Shown one piece after another: positions 1 through 7,718 of a stretch of DNA of 64,000 nucleotides. Under the pieces are notes generated by a model. The model had not been told where the DNA came from and did not search any database. It saw only the letters and a list, made by a program, of their open reading frames with translations. The stretch is taken from contig NZ_JAEQNE010000002.1 of the NCBI RefSeq assembly GCF_016722785.1, positions 186,001-250,000 on the forward strand, written 5' to 3'. Source of the stretch: Ramlibacter monticola. Lineage in GTDB: Bacteria > Pseudomonadota > Gammaproteobacteria > Burkholderiales > Burkholderiaceae_C. The first letter of the stretch is position 1; every line of letters starts with the position of its first letter. The translations under genes and the position numbers were made by a program.

Positions 1-123
1 TAGCGGCAACTGGAGACCTCTGCAGCATTGGCCGTCAACGGACTTGCTTCGGCAACAGCCGACTGCCAAGGCGATTTGGGCTCTCTTAGGCGTGCACTTC
101 AGGCGAACGTCGCACTGGGGAAC
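1..123. other. Window-edge stretch without a recognisable gene
   Basis: No gene start is visible here. One forward frame is open from the window edge to a TGA at 148-150, and another to a TGA at 125-127. Either could be the tail of a gene lying outside the window, but neither short peptide resembles a family I know. I see no stem-loop of terminator type. Confidence 0.3.
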
Positions 124-151
124 TTGAATTCTCATATGTGGCACGTATGAT
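124..151 (+). promoter_or_regulatory. Putative sigma-70 promoter of the kfrA-like gene
   Basis: A -35-like TTGAAT (124-129) and a -10-like TATGAT (146-151) are separated by 16 bp. The -10 matches consensus in five of six positions. Transcription would start near 158 and run through the inverted repeat at 176-198 into the coding region at 226. This is a sequence-only prediction. Confidence 0.5.
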
Positions 152-175
152 TTACTACGAAACCAAGCTCATGCC

Positions 176-198
176 CCCGATAAACAGCACTTATCGGG
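176..198. promoter_or_regulatory. Perfect inverted repeat, operator candidate for KfrA-like protein
   Basis: CCCGATAA (176-183) and TTATCGGG (191-198) form a perfect 8-bp inverted repeat with a 7-nt spacer. It lies between the predicted promoter and the ribosome binding site of the kfrA-like gene. KfrA of IncP plasmids is known to bind an inverted repeat in its own promoter region and repress itself, so an autoregulatory operator is a reasonable inference. It could also form a hairpin in the 5' leader. Confidence 0.45.
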
Positions 199-225
199 AG
201 CGTCAAATCACGGAGGAGGGCGGTC

Positions 226-1173
226 ATGGCTCTGGAAAATTCGAGAGGCGTGCAACAGCACGAAGTGGACGCAGCAGCCGATGCGCTGGTCGCGCAGCGC
301 CTGCGCCCGACGGTGGAGCGCGTGCGCGCCCAAATCGGGCGCGGCTCCCCGAATCGCGTGGGACCGATGCTGGAGCGCTGGTTTTCAGGGTTGGCGCCGC
401 GGCTAGGCATCACCCCGCCAGACGGTGAGGAGGTCCCAGGCGCCGCGCCCGCGGTCGTGCGCCACGCCTTCGACACGCTTTGGTCAAGCGCGCTGCAGGC
501 GGGCAGGGCGGCCGCCGAAGGCGAACTGCAGCGCGAACGCGATTTGCTTGCGCAACAACTTCAGGAACTCGACTCGTCCCGCGCCGCCCTGCAACGGGAC
601 GGCGAGGCCCTCGCGGCGCGCGAAGCCGATCTGCGCCAGGACCTGGAGCTGCTGCGTTCACACCTGGCCGATTCGGCCGCCCGGGTCAAGGAGCTCACGC
701 AGACGGTTCAGGAGCGAGAAGCGGCTCTCGCGAAGTCGCGCCAAGCCACCGCCGACCTGGCGCAGGAACGCAGCAGCGAGCGGCAGCGCTACGACGAACA
801 GCTGCAACTTCATGCCCAGGAACGCGAACGGCTGCAGCAGCACTTTGCGAGCAATGAGCGGCGCTGGCTCGAAGAAGTCGACCGCGCGCGGCAGGACGCC
901 AAGCACGCCCGCCGCGAAGCGCTTCAAGCCGACGAGCGCTGCGCGGTGAGCGCGAAAGATAGCCAGCGCACCATCGACGCACAGGCAACGCGCCTCCAAG
1001 AGGCCCTGTTGGAATTGGCAACCATGCGCGAGCGCGCAGAAGCCGCACGGCAGCGCATCGTCACTCTCGAAGGGGCGCTGGCAAGCGCCGACCAGAAGCA
1101 GCGTGGAGCAAGCGCGAAGCCAAGGAGGCGCAAAGTGCCCGGCGCCGCAGCGGCAGCCCGTGTTCAGCGATAG
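226..1173 (+). CDS. KfrA-type DNA-binding coiled-coil protein
   Basis: The 315-residue protein starts with a KfrA N-terminal-type DNA-binding domain (about residues 12-65), recognisable by the pattern VERVRAQIGRGSPNRVGPML. From about residue 95 to 290 it is a long Ala/Glu/Arg/Gln-rich coiled coil, followed by a basic tail. KfrA proteins of plasmids bind their own promoter and help plasmid maintenance. Chromosomal relatives are often found in integrated elements, and the partner process here is unknown. The ATG at 226 has a strong GGAGGA (212-217) at good spacing and sits behind a predicted promoter and an inverted repeat. It converges on the hipA-like gene. No plasmid replication or partition gene is next to it within the window. 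Confidence 0.8.
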   Translation: MALENSRGVQQHEVDAAADALVAQRLRPTVERVRAQIGRGSPNRVGPMLERWFSGLAPRLGITPPDGEEVPGAAPAVVRHAFDTLWSSALQAGRAAAEGELQRERDLLAQQLQELDSSRAALQRDGEALAAREADLRQDLELLRSHLADSAARVKELTQTVQEREAALAKSRQATADLAQERSSERQRYDEQLQLHAQERERLQQHFASNERRWLEEVDRARQDAKHARREALQADERCAVSAKDSQRTIDAQATRLQEALLELATMRERAEAARQRIVTLEGALASADQKQRGASAKPRRRKVPGAAAAARVQR

Positions 1174-1329
1174 CGTACCAAGCTGACCCCTGCGACTTGC
1201 AGAGGGTTCTTTATTCCGCTTTGGCTAATTTGAGTCGAGCTTCAGACAACATAATCATGAATAATCGACCATAAAGCGGCCCTTCCCCAGCGCGGGGAAA
1301 GGGGCGATCGGTGCCATCCCCATGGGTAT

Positions 1330-2640
1330 TCAAGGCATCTCTTCCTGGATGGTTTCAGCCATCTGTTGGGCCATGATTCGCAGATCGCGACTGACTGCCT
1401 GCAGGCCCGCCAGGGCTTGCCAGAACTCCAATGCGATCGGCGCTGCTTGTGAGGCGAGCGCGCGGGCATCCGGACTGAAGCGCATGTAGTCGGCAGCGCC
1501 CCCTGACCTCGCATCGGGTCTCCAGCGCATCGGCAGCATGTCGTAGACCGGCGCGAGCCTGAAGCGGCCCTTCTTGACGTCTTGCAATTGCACGAACAAG
1601 GCCAGGTTGCCGCTGTGCATGTCCGTGTTTCCGATCAGCCGTCCGAAGTCCAGGAGCGTGCGCGCCACGCCCGCATCCTCGCGCGTGAGGCTGCCGCGGC
1701 TTGCGAGCGCGTCGCAGCTCTCTGCCCAGTTGCGGTACACGCCGTGCACAAACGCGCGATGAGCATTGCCGATCGATACAACGTGGCAGCGGCCGGTGGC
1801 ACCAATGCGATCAAAGCGCTCCGAGATCAAGTACGCCCGCTGGCCAGTCAGGCGCAGTTGCGCGGCTGCGGCGGCGAGGCCGTGCTTAGCCAACGTCAAG
1901 GATGCGAGGTGCTCCGCGTGGAGCAGATCGCACCAGCGACGGCCGCCAGGCGTGTCCAGGGGCGGAGAGAACTTCACGATCACTGGCCCATGGTCTTCGA
2001 ATTGCGCGAGGAACTTGGGCTGTTCGCCTCCGACCAAGGATCCTGCGGGGAGTGCCGTGGCCACAGCTCGCGCGGCACCGTCCAACTGCTCGTCAATCCC
2101 GTGTGCGGTGATCCTGGGGCTTTGGCTGCCTTCTTCCTGGAAGCCAAGGGTGATGGCCCCAGGGGAATCGTGGGCCTGCAACGCAGCGTACAGAATGGTC
2201 TCGGTCGACCAGCGGTCTGGCTCGCTCTCGACGCGCAGTGCCGCCATGGAGCGCGCGGCGATGCGACCCAGGAATCCCTCGGCACGCAAGGGCATGAGGT
2301 ACCAAGGCAGCGACTCGCCCGTGTAGTCCCCCAGCTTGGCGGACTCCACATCGATGGTCCCATTGGCCAGGAGCGTCAGCGTGCCCACATCCGTGCGTCG
2401 CCCCTGCGCATCCTTCCACCACAACGATTGCTGCGCAGGCCTCCCATGAATAGATTTCGGTAAGCCATATCGGGTGGCCCTGGCCTTCCCGATCCTCACA
2501 ATCTGCGCTGCCATGTCCGCCAGCAGACGCGACACGGTGGGCTGGCTCTTCCCAGTGACAGCGACCAGATCGGCTGCCGTGGCCGTGCCACGGTTCGAGA
2601 GTAATCCCAGGATCAGGTGATGGTCGGAAGTTAGGCTCAC
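1330..2640 (-). CDS. HipA-family Ser/Thr kinase toxin, YjjJ type with built-in HTH
   Basis: This is a 436-residue protein with an N-terminal winged-helix/HTH segment (about 5-60, including KSQPTVSRLL) followed by HipA N- and C-lobes. Kinase signatures are present: GGEQPKF near 204-210, the Lys of IVKF (K223), the catalytic GNTDMHSGN loop (D340, N345) and a metal-binding Asp in APVYDM (D367). Known HipA kinases phosphorylate translation factors and cause growth arrest. YjjJ-type members carry their own HTH and often lack a separate HipB antitoxin, and none is seen here. The start is GTG with no clear Shine-Dalgarno. A -10-like element ends only 6 nt upstream, suggesting a leaderless mRNA. A 5' fragment of a second copy lies at 3.6-4.1 kb. 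Confidence 0.85.
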   Translation of the reverse strand: MSLTSDHHLILGLLSNRGTATAADLVAVTGKSQPTVSRLLADMAAQIVRIGKARATRYGLPKSIHGRPAQQSLWWKDAQGRRTDVGTLTLLANGTIDVESAKLGDYTGESLPWYLMPLRAEGFLGRIAARSMAALRVESEPDRWSTETILYAALQAHDSPGAITLGFQEEGSQSPRITAHGIDEQLDGAARAVATALPAGSLVGGEQPKFLAQFEDHGPVIVKFSPPLDTPGGRRWCDLLHAEHLASLTLAKHGLAAAAAQLRLTGQRAYLISERFDRIGATGRCHVVSIGNAHRAFVHGVYRNWAESCDALASRGSLTREDAGVARTLLDFGRLIGNTDMHSGNLALFVQLQDVKKGRFRLAPVYDMLPMRWRPDARSGGAADYMRFSPDARALASQAAPIALEFWQALAGLQAVSRDLRIMAQQMAETIQEEMP

Positions 2641-2793
2641 GACCGAATAGTAGATGAATAGATATATCCATCAAGCCTGCAACCTCGGTCTGCAATGACC
2701 TTCGCACGTCATCCGTCCGAATGATAAGGAATGCGAAGCGTTGCGGTTTATGGTTGCCCGATAAACTGCCAAATCTCGCTTGATCCGCACGAC
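2169..2793. repeat. Direct repeat copy 1: 5' half of hipA plus promoter
   Basis: This approximately 625-bp segment is duplicated at 3601-4225 in the same orientation, with scattered mismatches. It covers the first roughly 155 codons of the hipA-like gene, its start, the promoter/palindrome and about 120 bp further upstream. The endpoints were judged by eye. The divergence, including within codons, says the duplication is not very recent. Confidence 0.75.
2641..2674 (-). promoter_or_regulatory. Putative leaderless promoter and operator of the hipA-like gene
   Basis: Read on the minus strand, TTGATG (2669-2674) and TACTAT (2647-2652) are 16 bp apart, and the GTG start (2640-2638) lies where transcription would begin. 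The spacer region 2653-2672 is an imperfect 20-bp palindrome (16 of 20 positions symmetric), a plausible binding site for the protein's own HTH. The same arrangement is conserved before the truncated copy at 4081-4108, which argues that it is functional or was recently so. Confidence 0.45.
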
Positions 2794-2940
2794 GTGATGT
2801 GACGGGCGACGCGGTCGACAACGAGGCTTGCGCTTCGGTGGCCTCGCAGGCTGCGTCGAACGCTCATCGTCGATGCCAACGAGGTAACGGTTCGGTCCTG
2901 AACGAACGAGGGAAGTCTCGATACGTACTGGTTGCAGACA

Positions 2941-3342
2941 TCAGTAGTCAAGGGCCGCTGTCGCGGCCGCGAGCGCGCAGCGATGGCGGGCGAACGCCCG
3001 CGTCAACTCCAAGGGCAGGCCAGAGCGCTCGGGTACGCCACCCCAGCTCGTCCACATGCATTCCCACACCCGGTCGGAACTGGTGATGTACTCGGCCGCC
3101 TCTGCGTTCAGCTCACGCCATGAGGCAAGAACCTCCTTAGACGCCGGGTTTACTGCACCCTCGAGGTCTTGCTCCAGAAGGTCGAGGGCCTGATCCTGGA
3201 TGCAGCAAAGCAACTCCTCGCCCATTCCATCCTCCGTGCACGCCGTCCACAGCCAGTCGCTGAGCGACCGCAATTCGTTGATCCACTGAAGGTTCTGCAT
3301 TGCGGGCGTTTCGTGAACGAGGACAGGCCAATAGCTTGGCAC
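2941..3342 (-). CDS. Hypothetical protein, unknown function
   Basis: I do not recognise this 133-residue protein. It is acidic, rich in Trp, Leu and Glu, with an amphipathic helical look (LSDWLWTACTEDGMGEELL) and no signal peptide or membrane segment. The start is uncertain: the longest reading begins with GTG at 3342, and an internal ATG at 3300 gives 119 residues, but neither has a convincing Shine-Dalgarno. It sits between the full and truncated hipA copies on the same strand. It could be an island cargo gene. A chance reading frame in accessory DNA cannot be excluded. Confidence 0.4.
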   Translation of the reverse strand: MPSYWPVLVHETPAMQNLQWINELRSLSDWLWTACTEDGMGEELLCCIQDQALDLLEQDLEGAVNPASKEVLASWRELNAEAAEYITSSDRVWECMWTSWGGVPERSGLPLELTRAFARHRCALAAATAALDY

Positions 3343-3387
3343 TCCTGCCTAAATCGATCAAGCGACAGGCACGAAGTCGTTGCCCAG

Positions 3388-3513
3388 GCCGGATCCGTGA
3401 ACTGGACGGGCGGCGTCCGGCGTTCTCCAGCTAACACGTGCCGAGCTTCCTTCTTGCAATGATGTCTTTATAGCCTTTTATAGCACCGAGCTTTAATTCA
3501 AGCTCAGCGGTGA
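3388..3513. repeat. Long direct repeat, copy A
   Basis: This 126-bp stretch recurs in the same orientation at 7240-7364. The last 47 bp (3467-3513) are identical to 7318-7364, and the rest matches with scattered changes. The two copies flank the truncated hipA and the protease-phosphoesterase gene. On the minus strand both copies can be read as a short similar peptide (LELKLGAIKGYK), so the repeat may be the remnant of a small gene rather than a recombination site. Confidence 0.8.
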
Positions 3514-3540
3514 AAAGCGTGCAGGTGAGGGCAATCGCGT

Positions 3541-4074
3541 TCAGTGGTGACACTTTCCCTTCAAGAACGGTGACACTTTCCCTTCGACGGATGCAGGCGC
3601 GTCGTGCACCTGCAGCGCGGCATACAGGATGGTCTCCAGCGACCAGCGATCTGGCTCGCTCTCGACGCCCAGTGCCGCCATGGAGCGCGCGGCGATGCGC
3701 CCCAGGAATCCCTCGGCACGCAAGGGCATGAGGTACCACGGCAGCGACTCGCCCGCGTAGTCCCCAAGCTTGGTGGACTCTACATCGACGCTCTCGTTGG
3801 CCAGGAACGTCAGCGTGCCCACACCCGTGCGTCGCCCCTGCTCATCCGTCCACCACAATGTGTGCTGCGCCGGCCTTCCATGAATAGATTTAGGTAGGCC
3901 GTATCGGGTGGCTCTGGCGTTCCCGATCCTCACAATCTGGGGTGCCATGTCCGCCAGCAGACGCGACACGGTAGGCTGGCTTTTCCCGGTTGCGGCAGCG
4001 AAGTCGGCGGCCGTAGCCGTGCCACGGCTCGACAGTAATCCCAGGATCAGGTGATGGTCGGAGGAGAGGCTCAC
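3541..4074 (-). pseudogene. Truncated hipA (YjjJ-type) copy, 5' fragment only
   Basis: The frame encodes 177 residues. The first roughly 157 match the N-terminal half of the intact HipA-family protein at 1330-2640: the HTH with KSQPTVSRLL, then the start of the HipA N-lobe. After that, homology ends at the tandem 17-bp repeats and the frame runs on for about 20 unrelated residues to a stop. All kinase catalytic motifs are missing. The GTG start and promoter/palindrome are preserved. If expressed, it would give an HTH domain without the kinase, which could in principle act as a repressor of both promoters. I favour a decaying duplicate but cannot rule out a functional solo DNA-binding product. 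Confidence 0.8.
3546..3585. repeat. Tandem 17-bp repeats, possible insertion-sequence end
   Basis: The 17-mer GGTGACACTTTCCCTTC occurs twice, at 3546-3562 and 3569-3585 (period 23 bp), exactly where homology of the truncated hipA copy stops. Tandem short repeats of this kind are typical of IS21-family ends, where the transposase binds. No transposase gene is present nearby, so at most this is a scar. Confidence 0.35.
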
Positions 4075-4225
4075 GACAGAATAGTAGATGAATAGATATT
4101 TCCATCAACCCTGCAGCCTCGGTCTGCAATGACACTTCCACGCGTCCTCCGTCCGAACGACAAGGAATGCGAATCGTTGCGGTTTATGGTTGGCCGACAA
4201 ACTGCCAGATCTCGCTTGATGCGCA
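3601..4225. repeat. Direct repeat copy 2: truncated hipA plus promoter
   Basis: This is the second copy of the roughly 625-bp segment described at 2169-2793. Its proximal end coincides with the tandem 17-bp repeats at 3546-3585, and its distal end fades out about 120 bp upstream of the GTG start. Confidence 0.75.
4081..4108 (-). promoter_or_regulatory. Conserved promoter of the truncated hipA copy
   Basis: TTGATG (4103-4108) and TACTAT (4081-4086) on the minus strand are 16 bp apart, as in the intact copy, with the GTG start six nucleotides downstream. One base in the palindromic spacer differs from the intact copy. Confidence 0.4.
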
Positions 4226-4550
4226 CCGACGTGAACTGTGTGCGACCGAGACGGAACTCCAGAGCGTGGCCCGCATCGTATCGGTCCACCACCCCGATGC
4301 AGCAGCGAGGCGGGCGCGAAGTCCTTGATGCGCCGCTTGCCGCAGTCCTGTGGCAAGGCTCGGGACCAAAGGCGGAGGACTTTGCCGTCAACGGATGGAC
4401 ATCGCTTGAAGGTTCGCTGTCAACGCCGATCAAGAATTGCATGGGTGCAATTTACGTCCGCCACCCACAGGTTCGCCCGCAAAACTCCTCCGAATGGGAG
4501 ATGACAGTCCGGTCGCTCCTGCCTTATACCGCCCCGCGAGGAGGGGCACC
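4226..4550. other. Intergenic stretch upstream of the protease-phosphoesterase gene
   Basis: I see no gene here. Reading frames running through it have no ribosome binding site. The 3' end contains GAGGAGGGG at 4538-4546, four bases before the ATG at 4551, which fixes the start of the next gene. No convincing -35/-10 pair was found. Confidence 0.5.
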
Positions 4551-6935
4551 ATGTCGGTCTTGGACCTGGACTACAACTTTGCCGGGCTGTCGCTGCAGGA
4601 TCTGCTGGAGGCACGCGAGCTGTACCACTGGCATCTTCTAAGCAAGCCCAACGTGGTGGGCACGGCGATCGGGTACTACCTGATTCGCAAGGACGAGGCC
4701 TGGCCCTCCAAGCCGGGAGAGGGCCGCAATCCACGCGCGAAAAAGAGCTACGCGCGCACCCTGTTCAATTCCGAGGTCCGAGACTACTCCTGGCCCTGCA
4801 TCCTGGCGTTCGTGCGCCAGTGGGAACCGCGCAAGGCATTCGCAGAAGGTGGCTCGCGCAAGGCGTCGGAGATCGTTCCCAAAACCCTGTACATGCCGGA
4901 CGGTCGAGCCGTCCCGGTTTGCGTCGTCGAAGTCGGTGATGAACAGCCCATCGCCGTCCTGCCCCCTGTGGACGGACCGCGGCCCTCGTTTCCCCTGGGG
5001 GGCGGCTGCCCGATCACGCTGGACGCGCAGGGAGAACGCCGCTCCGCCACCGCGGGTTGCCTGGTGACTGATGGGCACACCACCTATGTGTTGACGGCTC
5101 GCCATGCCTGCGGCGAGCCAGGGCAGATCGTGAGCAGCGTGTTGCGCGAGGGCGAGGAACGCATCGGCGTTACTGCCGGCAAGCAGCTCAAGCGCCTCGA
5201 GTTCTCAACGGTCTACACGCGCTTTCCGGGGGGCCGAGCGTATTCCGCCTTGGATGTCGGCCTGGTGCGTGTCGATCGCGTGGCGGACTGGACCTGCAAC
5301 ACCTATGGGCTGCCCGCGCTGGGGCCCCTCGCGGACGTGCACGAGGGCAACCTGTCGCTACGCCTAATTGACCAGCCGGTGGTTGGCTATGGCGCCGCGT
5401 CCGGCTTGCTTCGCGGTTCGATCAAGGCGCTGTTCTACCGTCATCGGTCGGTGGGCGGCTTTGACTACGTCGCGGACTTCATGATCGCACCAGGCGATGG
5501 CGTCCAGACGCGGCCCGGCGACAGCGGGATGGTCTGGCACCTGGACGTCACGCCCAACATCCGTGACAACCCCGATCTGCCGGTGTCGCAGCGTGTCTTG
5601 AGGCCGCTGGCCATGGAGTGGGGCGGGCAGCTGATCGGAGACAGCCCCCGCGCGCAACGCTTCGCGGTTGCCACCAGCCTGAGCAGCATCTGCCGGCTAT
5701 TGGACGTCGAACTGGTCACCGACGTAGGCCGTGGCGTCTCCGGCTATTGGGGACGCACCGGTCACTACAGCATCGCGGCGCTGGCGATCGAGCACGTGCA
5801 CAACGCCAAGTTGAAGAAGTTCCTACGCGCGAACGCCGCCATCCTGAGCTTCGACTTGGGGACCATCGCACAAACGGGCTTCGACAAGTCGGTGGGCCAG
5901 CTCAGTGCGGCCGACGGCTTCGTGCCGCTGGCTGACGTGCCGGACGAGATATGGAAGAAGTTGTCCAAGTCGAAGGGCGGGCGCACCGGCGGCCGCGACA
6001 CCACGGGCGGCGCCCAAAGAAGCAACGGCCCCGAGCATCCGAATCACTATGCAGACATCGACGCTCCTGGCCCCACTGGGAAGTCGCTGCTCGAGCTGTG
6101 CCGCGAGGATCCCGACACTTACCTCAACCCCGATGCTTGGCTGCAGTTCTATGCCGACATGGCAATAAGGCTGAAAGAGGCTGGCCACGCGGACCAGGCC
6201 AAGCAGTACACGAGCAAACTCAAGCAGGGACTGCTTCCATTTCGGCTGTGGCAGTTTTTCGATGCCATGGTGGGATTCGTCCAGGACGGCGACATCGAGG
6301 GCTTTCTCACCGCCGCCGGCACCGCGGCCCACTATGTGGGAGACGCCTCGCAGCCTCTACATGGTTCGGTCATGGCGGACGGGAACCGAGAGATGGAGAG
6401 CCCGCGCATCGACCCAGAAACCAACGAGCCGTTCATCTACGGGAAGGGCATTCATAGCGCCTACGAGACCAAGATGGTCTCACGCTACGCCGAAGACCTG
6501 ATCCAGCAGGCGGGCGCCATGTTGTCGGATGCGGCGCCACTGCAGGCCTGCAAGAGCGGTGCCCAGTACGCGCGGGCCGTGATCGAACTCATGCACATCG
6601 TCGCCAAGAAGCTGCCCCCACAGAAGATCCTCGACGAGTTCGAGGAGGCAGGCGGCGAGTCGAAGGTGGCGACCCTGGATGGGATGTACGAGAAGTTGGG
6701 GCGGCCGACGGCCGCTGTGCTGGCCGAGGGGGTTCGGTTTCTCGCGCTCTTGTGGGAGTCGGCATGGACTGCCGGTGGGGGCGCCCAGCAGGCGGCATCC
6801 AGTCTGGTGGCCTTGGAGAAGGCCGACATCCGCAAGCGCTACCTCAAGATCAACTTCGTGCCTTCGGTGACCCTCGACGAGATCGGCAACCACTTGACCG
6901 CGGACGGCGCGTCGGCTTCGGGCTGGTCCATCTAG
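4551..6935 (+). CDS. Trypsin-like protease fused to phospholipase C/P1-nuclease-like domain
   Basis: This is a 794-residue cytosolic-looking protein with no signal peptide. Residues about 15-150 carry a segment with NVVGTAIGYYL, of a kind I associate with bacterial NAL1-like serine proteases. Residues about 165-390 form a chymotrypsin fold: His185 (LTARHAC), Asp235 (ALDVGL) and Ser325 (PGDSG) are a full catalytic triad. Residues 400-794 resemble the zinc-dependent phospholipase C/S1-P1 nuclease superfamily: W400-GRTG-H405 (mature P1 nuclease has Trp1 and His6 as zinc ligands), NHYADID, AHYVGDASQPLH and GIHSAYE. The last motif is closer to Bacillus PC-PLC. A Gly/Arg/Ser-rich linker interrupts the second domain. 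In this superfamily the free amino group of the Trp binds zinc, so cleavage before W400 would be needed for activity. Substrate (phospholipid or nucleic acid) is not decidable. The ATG at 4551 is chosen for its GAGGAGGGG; an upstream in-frame ATG at 4437 lacks one. Confidence 0.8.
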   Translation: MSVLDLDYNFAGLSLQDLLEARELYHWHLLSKPNVVGTAIGYYLIRKDEAWPSKPGEGRNPRAKKSYARTLFNSEVRDYSWPCILAFVRQWEPRKAFAEGGSRKASEIVPKTLYMPDGRAVPVCVVEVGDEQPIAVLPPVDGPRPSFPLGGGCPITLDAQGERRSATAGCLVTDGHTTYVLTARHACGEPGQIVSSVLREGEERIGVTAGKQLKRLEFSTVYTRFPGGRAYSALDVGLVRVDRVADWTCNTYGLPALGPLADVHEGNLSLRLIDQPVVGYGAASGLLRGSIKALFYRHRSVGGFDYVADFMIAPGDGVQTRPGDSGMVWHLDVTPNIRDNPDLPVSQRVLRPLAMEWGGQLIGDSPRAQRFAVATSLSSICRLLDVELVTDVGRGVSGYWGRTGHYSIAALAIEHVHNAKLKKFLRANAAILSFDLGTIAQTGFDKSVGQLSAADGFVPLADVPDEIWKKLSKSKGGRTGGRDTTGGAQRSNGPEHPNHYADIDAPGPTGKSLLELCREDPDTYLNPDAWLQFYADMAIRLKEAGHADQAKQYTSKLKQGLLPFRLWQFFDAMVGFVQDGDIEGFLTAAGTAAHYVGDASQPLHGSVMADGNREMESPRIDPETNEPFIYGKGIHSAYETKMVSRYAEDLIQQAGAMLSDAAPLQACKSGAQYARAVIELMHIVAKKLPPQKILDEFEEAGGESKVATLDGMYEKLGRPTAAVLAEGVRFLALLWESAWTAGGGAQQAASSLVALEKADIRKRYLKINFVPSVTLDEIGNHLTADGASASGWSI

Positions 6936-7718
6936 AACGCGTAGCGTAGTTGGCCGGGCTTGGGTCGGTACACGAGCGCTTCCATGATTGTCAGCTCCCA
7001 GAGACCAAGTCCCTGGCCGGTAGTGCAACTTGCATCGCGCCAGTCGTGGCACTTTCGGTTCAAAAGAAAGTGACGCGCTCGATTCAACGGATGACCTTTG
7101 GTCGCAAGCACTCGGCCGGCCGGCTTCGTTCGGTCACGCCGGTCAACTCGGACCGATTTGCGCCAAGGCAGCTGAAGGCACGCCGGATTTCGCCCAGCTT
7201 GGACGCTGAGTTGCTCGGAATCCGTGGGCACGCGTGTGAGCCAGATCCGTGAACTGACGGGCGGAGTGCGGCATGCTCCAGCTGACACGGGGCGAGCTTC
7301 CTTCGTGCAACGATGCTTTTATAGCCTTTTATAGCACCGAGCTTTAATTCAAGCTCAGCGGTGAGCAGTCCTTGCATACCCGAGGACGCGCAGAGTCCTA
7401 CCACTAGCCGATCGGCCACCTGAGTCCGAGGTCAGGCCCTATGGGTGTTCCGGATCTAATGTCATTTGCTGAAGCTGTCGCGAAAAAGCGGTGCCTGTAC
7501 AGAGGCTGGAGGAGTTGCCATCCGCTATCTCTATGGAATGACTGGGTTCGAGCAGTAGCCGAGCTGAGGACGTTCCGGAACGCAGACTGGATTTGAGATT
7601 TGACATAATACGCATCGTATCAACGTGCCGGCCAGTTACAGCGGGGCCCCGATCACCGCGAACGACTGTAAAAAGTGTGGCGCCGCGGAATGAACCGCGG
7701 CCACGATTGGGAGATTCC
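6936..7718. other. Long stretch without a supported gene, holds repeat copy B
   Basis: This 780-bp stretch has no gene I can support. It contains the second long direct repeat (7240-7364) and a short inverted repeat ATACG-CAT-CGTAT near 7609-7620. TTGACA at 7600-7605 is a possible -35 for the lipoprotein gene, but no good -10 follows. The island probably ends here, since everything downstream is core-like. Confidence 0.5.
7240..7364. repeat. Long direct repeat, copy B
   Basis: This is the partner of 3388-3513, in the same orientation 3.85 kb away, with a 47-bp identical core at 7318-7364. See the entry for copy A. Confidence 0.8.

Noticed and set aside
4437-4550. Longer N-terminus for the protease-phosphoesterase protein (start at 4437)
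   Set aside because: The upstream 38 codons lack a ribosome binding site and the peptide is Arg/Pro-rich, while ATG 4551 has GAGGAGGGG four bases upstream.
7084-7419. Minus-strand open frame across repeat copy B, and a similar one at 3431-3739
   Set aside because: The only shared part is the repeat itself. The rest does not match between copies, there is no ribosome binding site, and composition is not clearly coding. I keep it as a repeat and mention a possible gene remnant.
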